Shown here in pieces: positions 15,905-24,500 of a DNA stretch of 64,000 bases. Every line of letters begins with the position of its first letter. Within the stretch, counting starts at the first letter, position 1. This stretch comes from an uncultured Prevotella sp. Lineage in GTDB: Bacteria > Bacteroidota > Bacteroidia > Bacteroidales > Bacteroidaceae. The notes under the pieces were generated by a model. That model ran no database searches. It worked only from the letters and a program-made list of their open reading frames with translations, and was not told where the DNA came from. The stretch is taken from assembly GCA_958369755.1 (NCBI GenBank), contig CATXJC010000002.1:12329-76328 (forward strand), in the 5' to 3' direction. The position numbers were made by a program, and so were the translations under genes.

Positions 15905-17179
15905 ATGAAAGAAAGAAAGAACTCAGCCGCCGCTTTCGAGCAGGCAAAACAGATAATACCTGGCGGAGTAAATTCGCCAGTAAGAGCCCTGAAGAGCGTA
16001 GGAACCACCCCGCTCTTCGTCCGTGACGCCAAGGGTCCATACATCTACGATATCGATGACAACAAATTTATCGATTTCTGCATGTCATGGGGCGTCTTTA
16101 TTTTAGGTCATAACAACGACAAGGTGAGCAAGGCAGCATCCGATGCCATCTTCCACGGAAGCAGCTTCGGCATCCCTACCCTTGCCGAAACCACCCTTGC
16201 CGAGAAAGTAAGAGAATCCTTCCCATCCATGGAGCGCCTGCGCTTCGTTAACAGCGGAACCGAGGCTACCATGTCAGCCATCCGTGTGGCTCGTGGCTTC
16301 ACCGGTCGCGACATCCTCGTTAAGTTCGAGGGCTGCTATCATGGTCATGCCGATCATCTTCTGGTAAGCGCCGGTTCGGCCGTAGCCAAGCTCAACAATG
16401 CATCATCTGCCGGAGTACCAGCCGGTTTCACCCAATATACCGTGGTACTGCCCTACAATGATACCGAGGCTTTGGAGAAGTATTTCGCCGAAAATGGCGA
16501 CAAGGTTGCTGCGCTCATCATCGAACCGGTAGCCTGCAACATGGGTGTGGTTCCTCCAACCCGTGAGTTTATCGAGGCTACCCGCAAGGTTACCCGGGAG
16601 CATGGCGCCATCCTGATATTCGATGAAGTTATCACCGGTTTCCGTCTCTCTTATGGCGGTGCCCAGAAACGATTCGGCATCACGCCGGATATGACTACCG
16701 TAGGAAAGATTGTTGGTGGCGGCTTCCCTGCCGCAGCCTTCGGAGGTAGAGCCGACATCATGAGTGTTCTGGCTCCAGAAGGTCCAGTTTATCAGGCAGG
16801 CACCCTGAGTGGCAACCCGGTAGCGATGGCAGCCGGTTACGAAACCTTGAAGCAGTTGGGCGAACCGGGTGTTTACGAACTCCTCGAAGAGCGCAGCAAC
16901 CGCTTCCTCTCCCGTCTTGAGAAGATAGTAGAAGGCAAGGGCATCCAGGTGAACCACGTAGGCACGATGTTCACGATGTTCTTCAACGACCAGCCTGTCC
17001 GCAACTTTCAGGATACGAAGAAAAGCGACCAGGAACGTTTCGCCCGCTATTTCCGCAACATGCTGGATCGTGGCATCTACGTAAGTCCATCGCAGTTTGA
17101 GGGTAATTTCATCTCCCTCTGCCACACCGATGAGATTCTCGACTACGTATTGAAGTCGATAGAAGAGAGTATCGAATAA
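15905..17179 (+). CDS. hemL: Glutamate-1-semialdehyde 2,1-aminomutase
   Basis: A 424-aa PLP-dependent class III aminotransferase-like enzyme. Visible motifs are VNSPVRA, FEGCYHGHADHLL, DEVITGFR and the PLP lysine in TTVGKIVGGGFPAAAFGG. It turns the product of HemA into 5-aminolevulinate. It is the last gene of the cluster and is followed by a strong terminator. With it, all enzymes from Glu-tRNA to siroheme are present in one direction. Confidence 0.96.
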   Translation: MKERKNSAAAFEQAKQIIPGGVNSPVRALKSVGTTPLFVRDAKGPYIYDIDDNKFIDFCMSWGVFILGHNNDKVSKAASDAIFHGSSFGIPTLAETTLAEKVRESFPSMERLRFVNSGTEATMSAIRVARGFTGRDILVKFEGCYHGHADHLLVSAGSAVAKLNNASSAGVPAGFTQYTVVLPYNDTEALEKYFAENGDKVAALIIEPVACNMGVVPPTREFIEATRKVTREHGAILIFDEVITGFRLSYGGAQKRFGITPDMTTVGKIVGGGFPAAAFGGRADIMSVLAPEGPVYQAGTLSGNPVAMAAGYETLKQLGEPGVYELLEERSNRFLSRLEKIVEGKGIQVNHVGTMFTMFFNDQPVRNFQDTKKSDQERFARYFRNMLDRGIYVSPSQFEGNFISLCHTDEILDYVLKSIEESIE

Positions 17180-17198
17180 ACACATATAACAAAAAGCA

Positions 17199-17246
17199 AA
17201 GTCACAATACCCAACTCTATCAGCTAGGTATTGTGACTTTTTTTTC
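17199..17246 (+). terminator. Rho-independent terminator of the siroheme operon
   Basis: A perfect 13-bp stem (AAGTCACAATACC with GGTATTGTGACTT), a 15-nt loop and a run of nine T. It lies 20 bp after the hemL stop. Confidence 0.93.
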
Positions 17247-17322
17247 AGAACCGTCCCCAAGCCCAACAAAGAACAAAAACCTTGATTATAAGATACTTTA
17301 TAAAACATTTCACCCATTTTTC

Positions 17323-17353
17323 TTGCATGATTCAGATAATAATCGTAAATTTG
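17323..17353 (+). promoter_or_regulatory. Promoter of the toxin-antitoxin operon
   Basis: -33 TTG at 17323-17325, a 20-bp spacer, -7 TAAATTTG at 17346-17353. The leader before the ATG at 17377 would be only about 17 nt. Confidence 0.7.
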
Positions 17354-17376
17354 CAGCAGATAAAATACGCAAGCTT

Positions 17377-17664
17377 ATGAAAGAGAAAAGATATACATTG
17401 CCAGAAGAGCAGAAAGATGCAGCATTCGCAGCAGAGCCTGCACCAGCCTATCACGGAAATGCCGCCATAGCACTTCCCGAGGATGAATGTGCAGAAGAAG
17501 ATATTGACTGGAATAAGATTCCTGTTGGCTGGCATCCGGCTAATGAAGAAGAAGCCGTGGCTAGGATAGAAGCTATTGAGGAAGAGTATGAAAGGACAGG
17601 CAAGGCTACAGATTTTGATGATTTTATAGCAGAACTTAAATCTGAAGGATTATGGCTCATATAA
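17377..17664 (+). CDS. Putative antitoxin paired with a RelE/ParE toxin
   Basis: A 95-aa acidic protein. The ATG at 17377 starts MKEKRYTLPEEQ, the same opening as the paralogue at 17994; the longer frame from 17233 overlaps the terminator and is rejected. The core GWHPANEEEAVARIEAIE is followed by an acidic helical tail (DFDDFIAELKSEG) of the kind that wraps a RelE toxin. Its 3' end overlaps the toxin start by 13 nt, as in many toxin-antitoxin pairs. No known DNA-binding motif is recognised. Confidence 0.7.
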   Translation: MKEKRYTLPEEQKDAAFAAEPAPAYHGNAAIALPEDECAEEDIDWNKIPVGWHPANEEEAVARIEAIEEEYERTGKATDFDDFIAELKSEGLWLI

Positions 17665-17981
17665 AATTACTAGACCCTTTCAAGAAGGAACTTCGAGATA
17701 TGGTGGTTTACACACTAGCCGAATTTGGAGCTACTTCAGTAAAACGGTTTAATAAAGAGCTTGATGACATCAAGCATCGCCTGATGCTTCATCCTCTTTC
17801 TTCACCCAGAGAGCCATTGCTTAAGCGATTCCACCGCCCTTACCATAGTGCGATTATCAAGGAGAATTGGAAGATTATCTATCGCTACGACGAAGTCAAC
17901 GACCTCGTCATTTTCGTAGACTTATGGGATATGAGAAGAAGTCCTAGATATTTGATCAGACAATTCAAAAGAAAACTATAA
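17652..17981 (+). CDS. RelE/ParE-superfamily toxin
   Basis: A 109-aa basic protein with the RelE/ParE pattern: N-terminal helices (FKKELRDMVVY, SVKRFNKELDDIKHRL), LHPLSSPREPLLKRF, then the beta-sheet and IIYRYDEVNDLVIFVDLWDMRRSP. The terminal basic segment (RQFKRKL) resembles catalytic or RNA-contacting residues in mRNA interferases. It is translated from a start that overlaps the upstream antitoxin and lies 12 bp before an antitoxin paralogue. ParE (gyrase) versus RelE (ribosome) activity cannot be told. Confidence 0.8.
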   Translation: MAHIKLLDPFKKELRDMVVYTLAEFGATSVKRFNKELDDIKHRLMLHPLSSPREPLLKRFHRPYHSAIIKENWKIIYRYDEVNDLVIFVDLWDMRRSPRYLIRQFKRKL

Positions 17982-17993
17982 AGGAAAAAGCTT

Positions 17994-18299
17994 ATGAAGG
18001 AGAAAAGATATACATTACAAGAAGAGCAGCCGACTCCTATTGGCTGGCATCCGGCTAATGAAGAAGAAGCCGTGGCTAGGATTGAAGCCATTGAAGCGGA
18101 GTATGAAAGGACAGGTGTTAGCTATAATGAAGAAGAGTTTTTCAATAAACTAAATGAAGAACGAACATGGTCAAATGCAGATGACTTTGAAAAAGAACTA
18201 ACGGCACAAGACCCGTGGCTAGAAGATTGGAAACGTTCTATCAGTATAGAAGATTTTAGAAAGAACTGCAAGAATAAACTGAATAAGCTTTTTCCGTAA
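17994..18299 (+). CDS. Second antitoxin-like protein, paralogue of 17377-17664
   Basis: A 101-aa protein that starts MKEKRYTLQEEQ and repeats the block GWHPANEEEAVARIEAIE and EYERTG of the first antitoxin. At the DNA level about 60 bp are nearly identical (around 17527-17600 and 18040-18114). The C-terminus differs: two consecutive acidic/aromatic segments (EEFFNKLNEE, DDFEKELTAQDPW) and a basic lysine-rich end. It may be a partial duplication that makes an antitoxin-toxin-antitoxin operon, or an antitoxin that lost its own toxin. Confidence 0.65.
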   Translation: MKEKRYTLQEEQPTPIGWHPANEEEAVARIEAIEAEYERTGVSYNEEEFFNKLNEERTWSNADDFEKELTAQDPWLEDWKRSISIEDFRKNCKNKLNKLFP

Positions 18300-18372
18300 C
18301 TTTTCTCCCGTATTCCTTGCACTATTTTTGCAGCGACATAAATAACAATATAATTAATAGGAGGATAAAATT

Positions 18373-18558
18373 ATGGCAAGACCAATTAGAGAAACGCCAA
18401 TATTATATGGCAAAGACGCCGAACGCTTTGTTGAAGAAATGAAGCGTGTAGAGAGTTTAACAACAGAACAGCGAAAAGCTAATAGAGAAAAGCTACAAGC
18501 TGAAATCGCTGTTCTTGACAAAGAATGGAATTTAACTTATAATGCACTTCGAGGATGA
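18373..18558 (+). CDS. Small antitoxin-like protein (MARPIRETPILYGKDAERF family), orphan
   Basis: A 61-aa protein. Bacteroidota genomes carry many short proteins with this opening upstream of toxin-like genes; this rests on memory, not a search. A -7 like TATTTTTG lies at 18323-18330. No intact partner follows: the DNA to 19109 holds only a methylase fragment and repeats. It is probably the surviving half of a degraded toxin-antitoxin pair. Confidence 0.6.
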   Translation: MARPIRETPILYGKDAERFVEEMKRVESLTTEQRKANREKLQAEIAVLDKEWNLTYNALRG

Positions 18559-18718
18559 AAATAGACTATCGAAATATACAAAAAACATTTCGGGCTGCCT
18601 CCATAATGGAAGCAGCCCGAAGTTGTTTATCCATACTTGTAACAGAAGTTCAATTATATATAAACTAAACCCGCTTACAAGTCAATGTCTTTACTCCTCT
18701 TTATATGCCTCATACTCC

Positions 18719-18850
18719 TCATTTATATGCCTCATACTCCTCACGAGAGATTGGAGTATCCGGGGCAACAATCAAGACTTCATCATAGGTCAAGCCATAG
18801 AGGTGATAGAAAAACAATATGATGGCATTGACATTTATGCTAAAACAGAA
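18719..18850 (-). pseudogene. Relic of the C-terminus of an N-6 DNA methylase (Eco57I/PglX-type)
   Basis: Reading the minus strand gives LFFYHLYGLTYDEVLIV followed by APDTPISREEYEAYK and a stop at 18719. This is the characteristic end of large Eco57I/PglX-type adenine methylases as I recall them. Only about 44 codons survive. Past the stop the last 22 bp are tandemly duplicated (18699-18742 on the plus strand), repeating EEYEAYK. Upstream (plus-strand 18850-18915) the frame is lost. The remaining 18559-18965 is A+T-rich with no intact gene; a short plus-strand open frame ending at 18862 is antisense to this relic. Confidence 0.55.
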
Positions 18851-18965
18851 ATCCACTATTAGATGAAATCAAAGCTGATTTCGAAAAGTCGGCAAATGAT
18901 TTAAAAGAGAAATAGTTTCTTGCAAATCCCAAATATAATTGGTTATAAAGCAGCATATATTCAAG

Positions 18966-19050
18966 GCTTTTGCCCTTACAGGGGCGCAAGGTTACAACAC
19001 CCTAATACCCAAGGGTGTTGCCCTGGGCTAGGAGCTTCTACCCTTTACCT
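18966..19050. repeat. GC-rich interspersed repeat, copy 1
   Basis: It contains GCTTTTGCCCTTACAGGGGCG, a gap, and then CCCTGGGCTAGGAGCTTCTA. The same words occur at 31231-31320 and 55008-55040. The segment AAGGGTGTTGCCCTGGGCTA is partly self-complementary. It sits just downstream of the HU-like gene, in a non-coding stretch. Confidence 0.65.
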
Positions 19051-19109
19051 TTCCGCTACGCGCCAGTGACCGCATTTTTTATTATCACCTATTGCCACAC
19101 TCCTGTTTT

Positions 19110-19748
19110 TTATTCTTTCCTCTTCACCCAAACCTTATGGCTGCCGCGGCCTAGTGAATCTATCGGCGAAGATTTATCACAGGTCAGCTCCTTCAGTTCC
19201 ATAGAGGCGGAAGTACGGCTCAGGTTGTTGATGGAGGCATAATCGCCTAGGGTGAGGACTCCGTTCTTCTCTATCACCTCCAGGGCTCTGGCAATGCGCT
19301 CTTCCCTGGAATAGAGCTGCTTACGGATAACCTTTACACCACCCATATCACGCTCCAGGTCACGATCGGTTTCACGCTTCACATCCTTGATAAACTCAGG
19401 AGACGCCTTGAAGTTGATGTCCTTCACGCCCACCTTACGATACGTCATCTTATCATCTGGATTCAGAATTTCCCTAGGCTTCTCATCCTCGAAAGCGAGG
19501 GAGAGGGAGAAGGTGCCGAAACCTTCCAGATTCACGTTGTAACCCATGGAGAGCATGTCTGTCAGCATATCAACCACATCAGTCAATACAGCCTCCGTGG
19601 TACTTTCCGAAATACCGCGATGGTAGTTCTGCATCATCTTGACGAACTCTTTTCGGGATAGTGTACGGTTGGTCACCATCTTGGGATAAACTCTGCGCTT
19701 GCCATCATAGCGCATATCCCCCATTTCCTGCAATTTGTACTTAGCCAT
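19110..19748 (-). CDS. HU-family DNA-binding protein with extra C-terminal winged-helix-like region
   Basis: A 212-aa protein. Residues about 1-125 match the long HU/IHF-like proteins of Bacteroidota (LSRKEFVKMMQNY, a long helix with DVVDMLTDMLSMGYNVNLEGFGTFSLSL, and FKASPEFIKDV). A linker (about 126-150) leads to a C-terminal part, SREERIARALEVIEKNGVLTLGDYASINNLSRTSASMELKEL, which reads as a winged helix-turn-helix. It probably acts as a nucleoid-associated or regulatory protein. Its own leader contains four 21-bp repeats, so autoregulation is possible. Confidence 0.82.
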   Translation of the reverse strand: MAKYKLQEMGDMRYDGKRRVYPKMVTNRTLSRKEFVKMMQNYHRGISESTTEAVLTDVVDMLTDMLSMGYNVNLEGFGTFSLSLAFEDEKPREILNPDDKMTYRKVGVKDINFKASPEFIKDVKRETDRDLERDMGGVKVIRKQLYSREERIARALEVIEKNGVLTLGDYASINNLSRTSASMELKELTCDKSSPIDSLGRGSHKVWVKRKE

Positions 19749-19887
19749 ATCAGTTTCCTTTCTTATTTTAGTTTATCTGTATTTCTTATTGCAGCAGCCT
19801 TTGCATCCTACAGCATTTATGATCACACTTAAGAAGAAAAGACCACAAACCTAGGAAGAAAAGTATTTTATCCTAGGAGAAATCTCC

Positions 19888-19967
19888 GTTCATAGACACT
19901 GAACCGACATTCAAAGTCTATGAACCGCCGTTCAAAGACACTGAACGGACATTCAATGTTTATGAAC
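19888..19967. repeat. Four tandem 21-bp palindromic units in the leader of the HU-like gene
   Basis: Units at 19888-19904, 19909-19925, 19930-19946 and 19951-19967 each read rTTCA-N8-TGAAy (for example GTTCATAGACACTGAAC), separated by 4-bp spacers (CGAC, CGCC, GGAC). The period is exactly 21 bp, two helical turns. The flanks 19879-19895 and 19961-19977 are themselves a 17-bp inverted repeat with one mismatch, so the whole 99 bp is a large palindrome. The HU promoter lies at 19984-20014 on the minus strand, so the array is in the 5' leader. Confidence 0.85.
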
Positions 19968-19983
19968 GAAGATTTCTACCTTG

Positions 19984-20014
19984 CAAAGATACAACTTTAT
20001 CAGATATAAAACAA
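19984..20014 (-). promoter_or_regulatory. Promoter of the HU-like gene
   Basis: On the minus strand: TTG, 20 bp, TATCTTTG, then CAAGG. The predicted start near 19976 leaves a leader of about 225 nt that includes the whole 21-bp array. This promoter is back to back with the sbcD promoter; 19749-20202 holds no gene. Confidence 0.75.
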
Positions 20015-20074
20015 GACTTTTCCTGAATATCTTTACTTTTCCGGCCATAATTCTTCGTTTTTTGAGCTTATTTC

Positions 20075-20106
20075 TTTGCGTATCCCAAATAATTGTGTTA
20101 ACTTTG
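20075..20106 (+). promoter_or_regulatory. Promoter of sbcDC
   Basis: -33 TTTG at 20075-20078, a 20-bp spacer, -7 TAACTTTG at 20099-20106. The leader is about 90 nt. Confidence 0.72.
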
Positions 20107-20129
20107 TAGTCAGATTGTAAGCCAAAGGT

Positions 20130-20171
20130 CAAAGGATTGCAAGCAAAAGGCCAAAGGATTGCAAGCAAAAG
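20130..20171 (+). repeat. 20-bp direct repeat in the sbcD leader
   Basis: CAAAGGATTGCAAGCAAAAG occurs at 20130-20149 and 20152-20171, period 22 bp. A partial third copy (GCCAAAGGTC) precedes it. Confidence 0.75.
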
Positions 20172-20202
20172 ACAAAGATAAAGACTAAGATTAGACATTC
20201 TT

Positions 20203-21516
20203 ATGAGTATGAAGATATTAGCAACCAGCGACTGGCATCTGGGCAACCTGTTTCACGGCAACGACCGTCTGCCGGAACATAAGCATTTCCTGAAATGGCT
20301 CCTGGAGCAGATAGCTGGACAAAAACCCGATGCTCTCCTCATAGCAGGAGACATCTTTGATAACGGAAATCCATCGGCAGCGGCACAGACCGTTTATTAC
20401 GAGTTTCTTGCCGATACTACCCAACTGTGCCCTAACATGCAGGTCATCATTACCGCCGGCAACCACGATTCCGCCAGCCGACTGGAGGCTCCCCGTCCGC
20501 TGCTCACCCGATACCACGTGGAAATAAGAGGAAACGTAAGGAAAATCTGGAAGCAGGGAGAAAACGGGGACGATGATAAAACCGGCGGACATTGGATCTA
20601 TTCCTTCGATGACCTCATCATCCCCGTAACCAACGAGGCAGGAGAAGAAGTCATCATTCTCGCCGTACCTTTCCTAAGAAGCGATGTGGTGCAGAACGCC
20701 AGTTACTCGCAGGGAGTCAACGACTTTCTAAGAGAACTGACGGCTGAGGCTCGAAAGAAACACCCGGGCAGGAAATGCATCATGATGGCACACATGTACG
20801 CCAAGGGTTCGGATATCGCCAAGAAGGATGCGAGCGAGAAGATTATTATCGGCGGACAGGAGGAAGTGGACCTGGAAGGATGGAACGACCATCCCGACTA
20901 TATGACTTGCGGACACATCCACAAACGGCAACATATCTGGAACACCGACTGGGCAAGATATACGGGAAGTATCCTCCCGATGTCGTTTGCCGAGAAAGAC
21001 TACACCCACGGCATCGACCTCATCACCATAGAACACGGAGAAGAGGAGGAAGGAAAGGAAACCGGTAAGAGCAAGGAATGGAAAGTAGATTTCCTGGAAT
21101 ACAAGCCTCAGCACGCCCTCCGCATCCTGCCCGAAGATGAGGAAGAACTGACCTTCAAGAAATGGCAGAAGCTCATCAATTCTGAACTTTCAGAGAGAAC
21201 AGACGGCGAACTGAGCGACCACTTCGACTACGTGATGCTGAAGGTGAAACAGGAGAAACTATCGAGCGATGACATCAAGGAACTGGAGAAACTCGTCAAC
21301 GAAAAGGATGCCGTGCTCTGCAAAATCCAGCGCATCATCCCGCAACTGGACCTCTCCACCATCCAGGGTTCCCAGCATATCACCAGCATAGAAGACATCA
21401 TCAACCGTCCTCCACTCGACACGCTGAAGGAAGCCTTCGCCATCAGGCACAACGCTCCGATGAACGAAAGACAGGAGAAAATGTTATCCGATTTATTAAC
21501 TACATCATCATTATGA
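20203..21516 (+). CDS. sbcD: Exonuclease subunit SbcD (Mre11-like)
   Basis: A 437-aa calcineurin-like phosphoesterase. Metal motifs are visible: TSDWHLGN (ATSDWH), AGDIFDNG, TAGNHDSASR, a His in MMAHMYA, and GHIHKRQ. With SbcC it cleaves hairpins and protein-blocked DNA ends. The start ATG at 20203 is followed by a second in-frame ATG two codons on. The 3' end overlaps sbcC by 4 nt (ATGA). Confidence 0.93.
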   Translation: MSMKILATSDWHLGNLFHGNDRLPEHKHFLKWLLEQIAGQKPDALLIAGDIFDNGNPSAAAQTVYYEFLADTTQLCPNMQVIITAGNHDSASRLEAPRPLLTRYHVEIRGNVRKIWKQGENGDDDKTGGHWIYSFDDLIIPVTNEAGEEVIILAVPFLRSDVVQNASYSQGVNDFLRELTAEARKKHPGRKCIMMAHMYAKGSDIAKKDASEKIIIGGQEEVDLEGWNDHPDYMTCGHIHKRQHIWNTDWARYTGSILPMSFAEKDYTHGIDLITIEHGEEEEGKETGKSKEWKVDFLEYKPQHALRILPEDEEELTFKKWQKLINSELSERTDGELSDHFDYVMLKVKQEKLSSDDIKELEKLVNEKDAVLCKIQRIIPQLDLSTIQGSQHITSIEDIINRPPLDTLKEAFAIRHNAPMNERQEKMLSDLLTTSSL

Positions 21517-24500
21517 AATTCCTACAACTCGAAATACTCAACCTCGCTTCGCTTGACAAACAGGGAGGCGAGGTCATCAACTTTGAAGAAGGTGCCTTAG
21601 GCGAAAGTACTATCTTCAGCATCGTAGGTCCGACGGGAAGTGGCAAGTCTACCCTACTCGATGCCATCTGTCTGGCTCTCTACAACCGCGCCCCTCGCTA
21701 CCCTAGGAAGAAAGGCGACAAGAACCAGAGCATCGAGATTTTCGGAGCTGCCGATGCCAGCGAAAGTAACCGTCTGGCGCCTACCGACAGCCGAAACATC
21801 CTGACCCGTGGCAAGAAGGAAGGCTACAGCAAACTCACCTTCCTTGCCAACAACGGCAGCATCTACCGCGCAGAATGGCACGTCAGATTCCAGAGAGTGC
21901 GCTACGAGAACGCCAAGACTGCGCTTTATAAAATCACGAGAAACGGAGAAGAGATAACAGAGGAAGCTGCCGACTGGAACGAGCTGCCGAACATCATCGG
22001 ACTCGACTACGACCAGTTTCTCCGTACCGTGCTCATCGCCCAAGGCTCGTTTGCCAACTTCCTGACGGCGAAGGAAAACGAGCGGTACGAACTCCTGGAA
22101 AAACTCATCGGATGCGAGGAAACTTATACGAACATCGCTACTGAAATCAAGAAGGCGAAAGACCAGGCGACGGATGCCTATAACCAGATGGCAGCATCGG
22201 TGGAAGCCGTAAAACAGAACCTGCTGAACGATGAAGAACTTGCCCAACTGAAGGAGGAAATCGCCCGGTTGGAAAAGGCTGAGAAGGAACTCGACAGCCA
22301 GTTGCAAGCCATTTCGAAAGACCTGCAATGGTTTGAGGAAAACGATAAGCAAATCAAACAAATCGCTATCTGCCAGACTGATATGGAGCAAGCAGCAGAA
22401 GCCATTAAAGCGATGCAAGCCCAGATTCTCCGTCTGCAGTTGCACGATGAAGTACAGCCTGCCGTCAACCTACTACAAGAAGTAGAACGACAGACGCAAA
22501 GCATCCACGAGCAGGAAGAAAACATTCTGAAAGCGGAAGGAAACATCAAAAGTCAAGAGTCTGCCATCAGCGAAAGCGAGAAAACTCTCGCCAGTCTGAA
22601 GGAAGCAGTAAGCAAGGCACAGGAACAGCTGGAAAAGGCGCAGCCGGTCATCGCTGAAGCAAGGGCGCTGAAAACAAAAATGGAAGCGGCGATGCCGAAT
22701 CTGAAAGAAAAGAAAGAGGCATTGGAGTTGGCTCAGAAAGAGAATCTAACTGCCCTGAAAGACGTGGAGGAAAACGCCCGAAACATCCAAAAATGGGAAG
22801 CCGAAACGGAGAAAGCGAACCTTGCCCTCAAAACGACAAAGGAAGAGATTGCCAAGCAGAAACAGGTTCTGCACGAAGCGACGCAAGCCGCTGAACAGGC
22901 TTGGGAGACGGAAAGAAACAAGACTGCCGGACAGAACATAGAGGAACTGCAGAACAGCAAGACTGTAGCCGACAGGAAACTGCAGGATGTCCAGCAAGCC
23001 ATCAAGGTTGTGGCTCATCTCGATGCCGCCACAACAGAAAAGCAGAAGAATGAGGAGCACATCCTGGTCTTGGGCAAGAGAAATGCTGAGATAGATGAAG
23101 CGCTGGGCAAGTTAACCATCGAGGCGCTGACCCAAGAGACCCTGACGCTGAGAAATGCCTATACCCTCATGGTAAGTGAAAAATGGGAGATTCATCGTGC
23201 CAACCTGACGGAAGGCAAACCTTGTCCACTCTGTGGCAGCACGACCCATCCTTATCATACCGACAACAGACAGTTTGTGGAAGCCACCACGGAACTCTCT
23301 CAACTTCTGAAAGCCAAGGAGGATCTGCTGAAACAGCAGCAGAAAGAGGAGAAGAACCTTTCCGGCGAGAGAAAACAGAACGATGGTGAAGTACAGACGC
23401 TCCAGAAACAACAGGAAAAGCTCTCGGGAGAAATCGCCAGTTACGAAGAGGAATGGAAGGCGTTCATCGCCCAGTATCCAAAGATTCCGAAGGCTGAGGC
23501 AGAACTGAAATCGCTCTTGCCTATCTATGAAAACAAGGCGAAAGATGCGAGCAGCAAACTGAGCCAGTTTAACAAGATTCAGAAAGAGATAGAACGGCTG
23601 ACCCAACTCAAGGATAAGGCTGTAAAGGATGAAGCTGCGTATGAAAGCAAGGCTTCTACTATACAGAACAAAGCCCAAGAAAGCACTTCAACCTGCGTAA
23701 CAAAACTGGCTGAGCAGAAAGCACTTACCATCAACCTCATCTCACAGCAAAAGAGTAAGGAGGAGGCTTACGGGAAAGCCCTTCAGACATGGAATAGCGC
23801 CAAGAAGGAAATGGAGGAATGGCAGGAGAAATACAAGCAGATTCTGAATGGAGAAGAACCAGACGCGGCTGAACAAAGACTGACAGCAGCAAAGGATGAG
23901 GCAACGAAAGCAGCTGATACTCAGAACGAGAATATCAACAAACTGAAGGCGGAACTCGCCAACAGTAAAGGTTCGCATCAAACCATGCTGTCTCAGAACA
24001 AAACGATGAAAGAGAATCTGCAAGCGAAGGAAAAGGAACTCGACTTTTGGATTGAGGAATACAACAAGCAGCTTGAAGAAAAGAGCATCGAAGGAAAAGA
24101 CTCCGAAGAGGAAGGCATCGAGGAAAGAAGTATCGAACCAAGCCTTATCGACCGAAATATCATCCGGGAGATGCTTCACTCTGCCGAAGACTGGAATGCC
24201 ATCCGACGGGAAAAGGACGAAAAGGAGAAAGCCGTGGCTTCAACTACCGCCCTTTACCAGAGTGCAGAAAAGGCGCATCAGCAGCACTTGGAACATCAGC
24301 CAGCCCAAAGCCGTGATGCTCTTTTAGCCATTCAGCAGGAGTATCAGGAGAGAAGCCAGCGCAACGAACTGATTGCTGCCAACGCCAGGATGCAGAACCA
24401 TCAGGAAGCCGTGAAGCTGTTGGGCGACAAGGCTGAGGCTCTGCAACTCGTAACACAGGAAAAGGACGACTGGACAGCCATTACGGATGCCATCGGAGCA

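Noticed and set aside
17233..17376. Upstream extension of the first antitoxin
   Set aside because: It begins inside the hemL terminator and before the promoter at 17323-17353. The paralogue at 17994 starts at the equivalent of 17377.
18542..18862. 106-codon plus-strand frame after the orphan antitoxin
   Set aside because: It overlaps the methylase relic on the opposite strand, contains the 22-bp tandem duplication and resembles no family. The minus-strand reading is the meaningful one.
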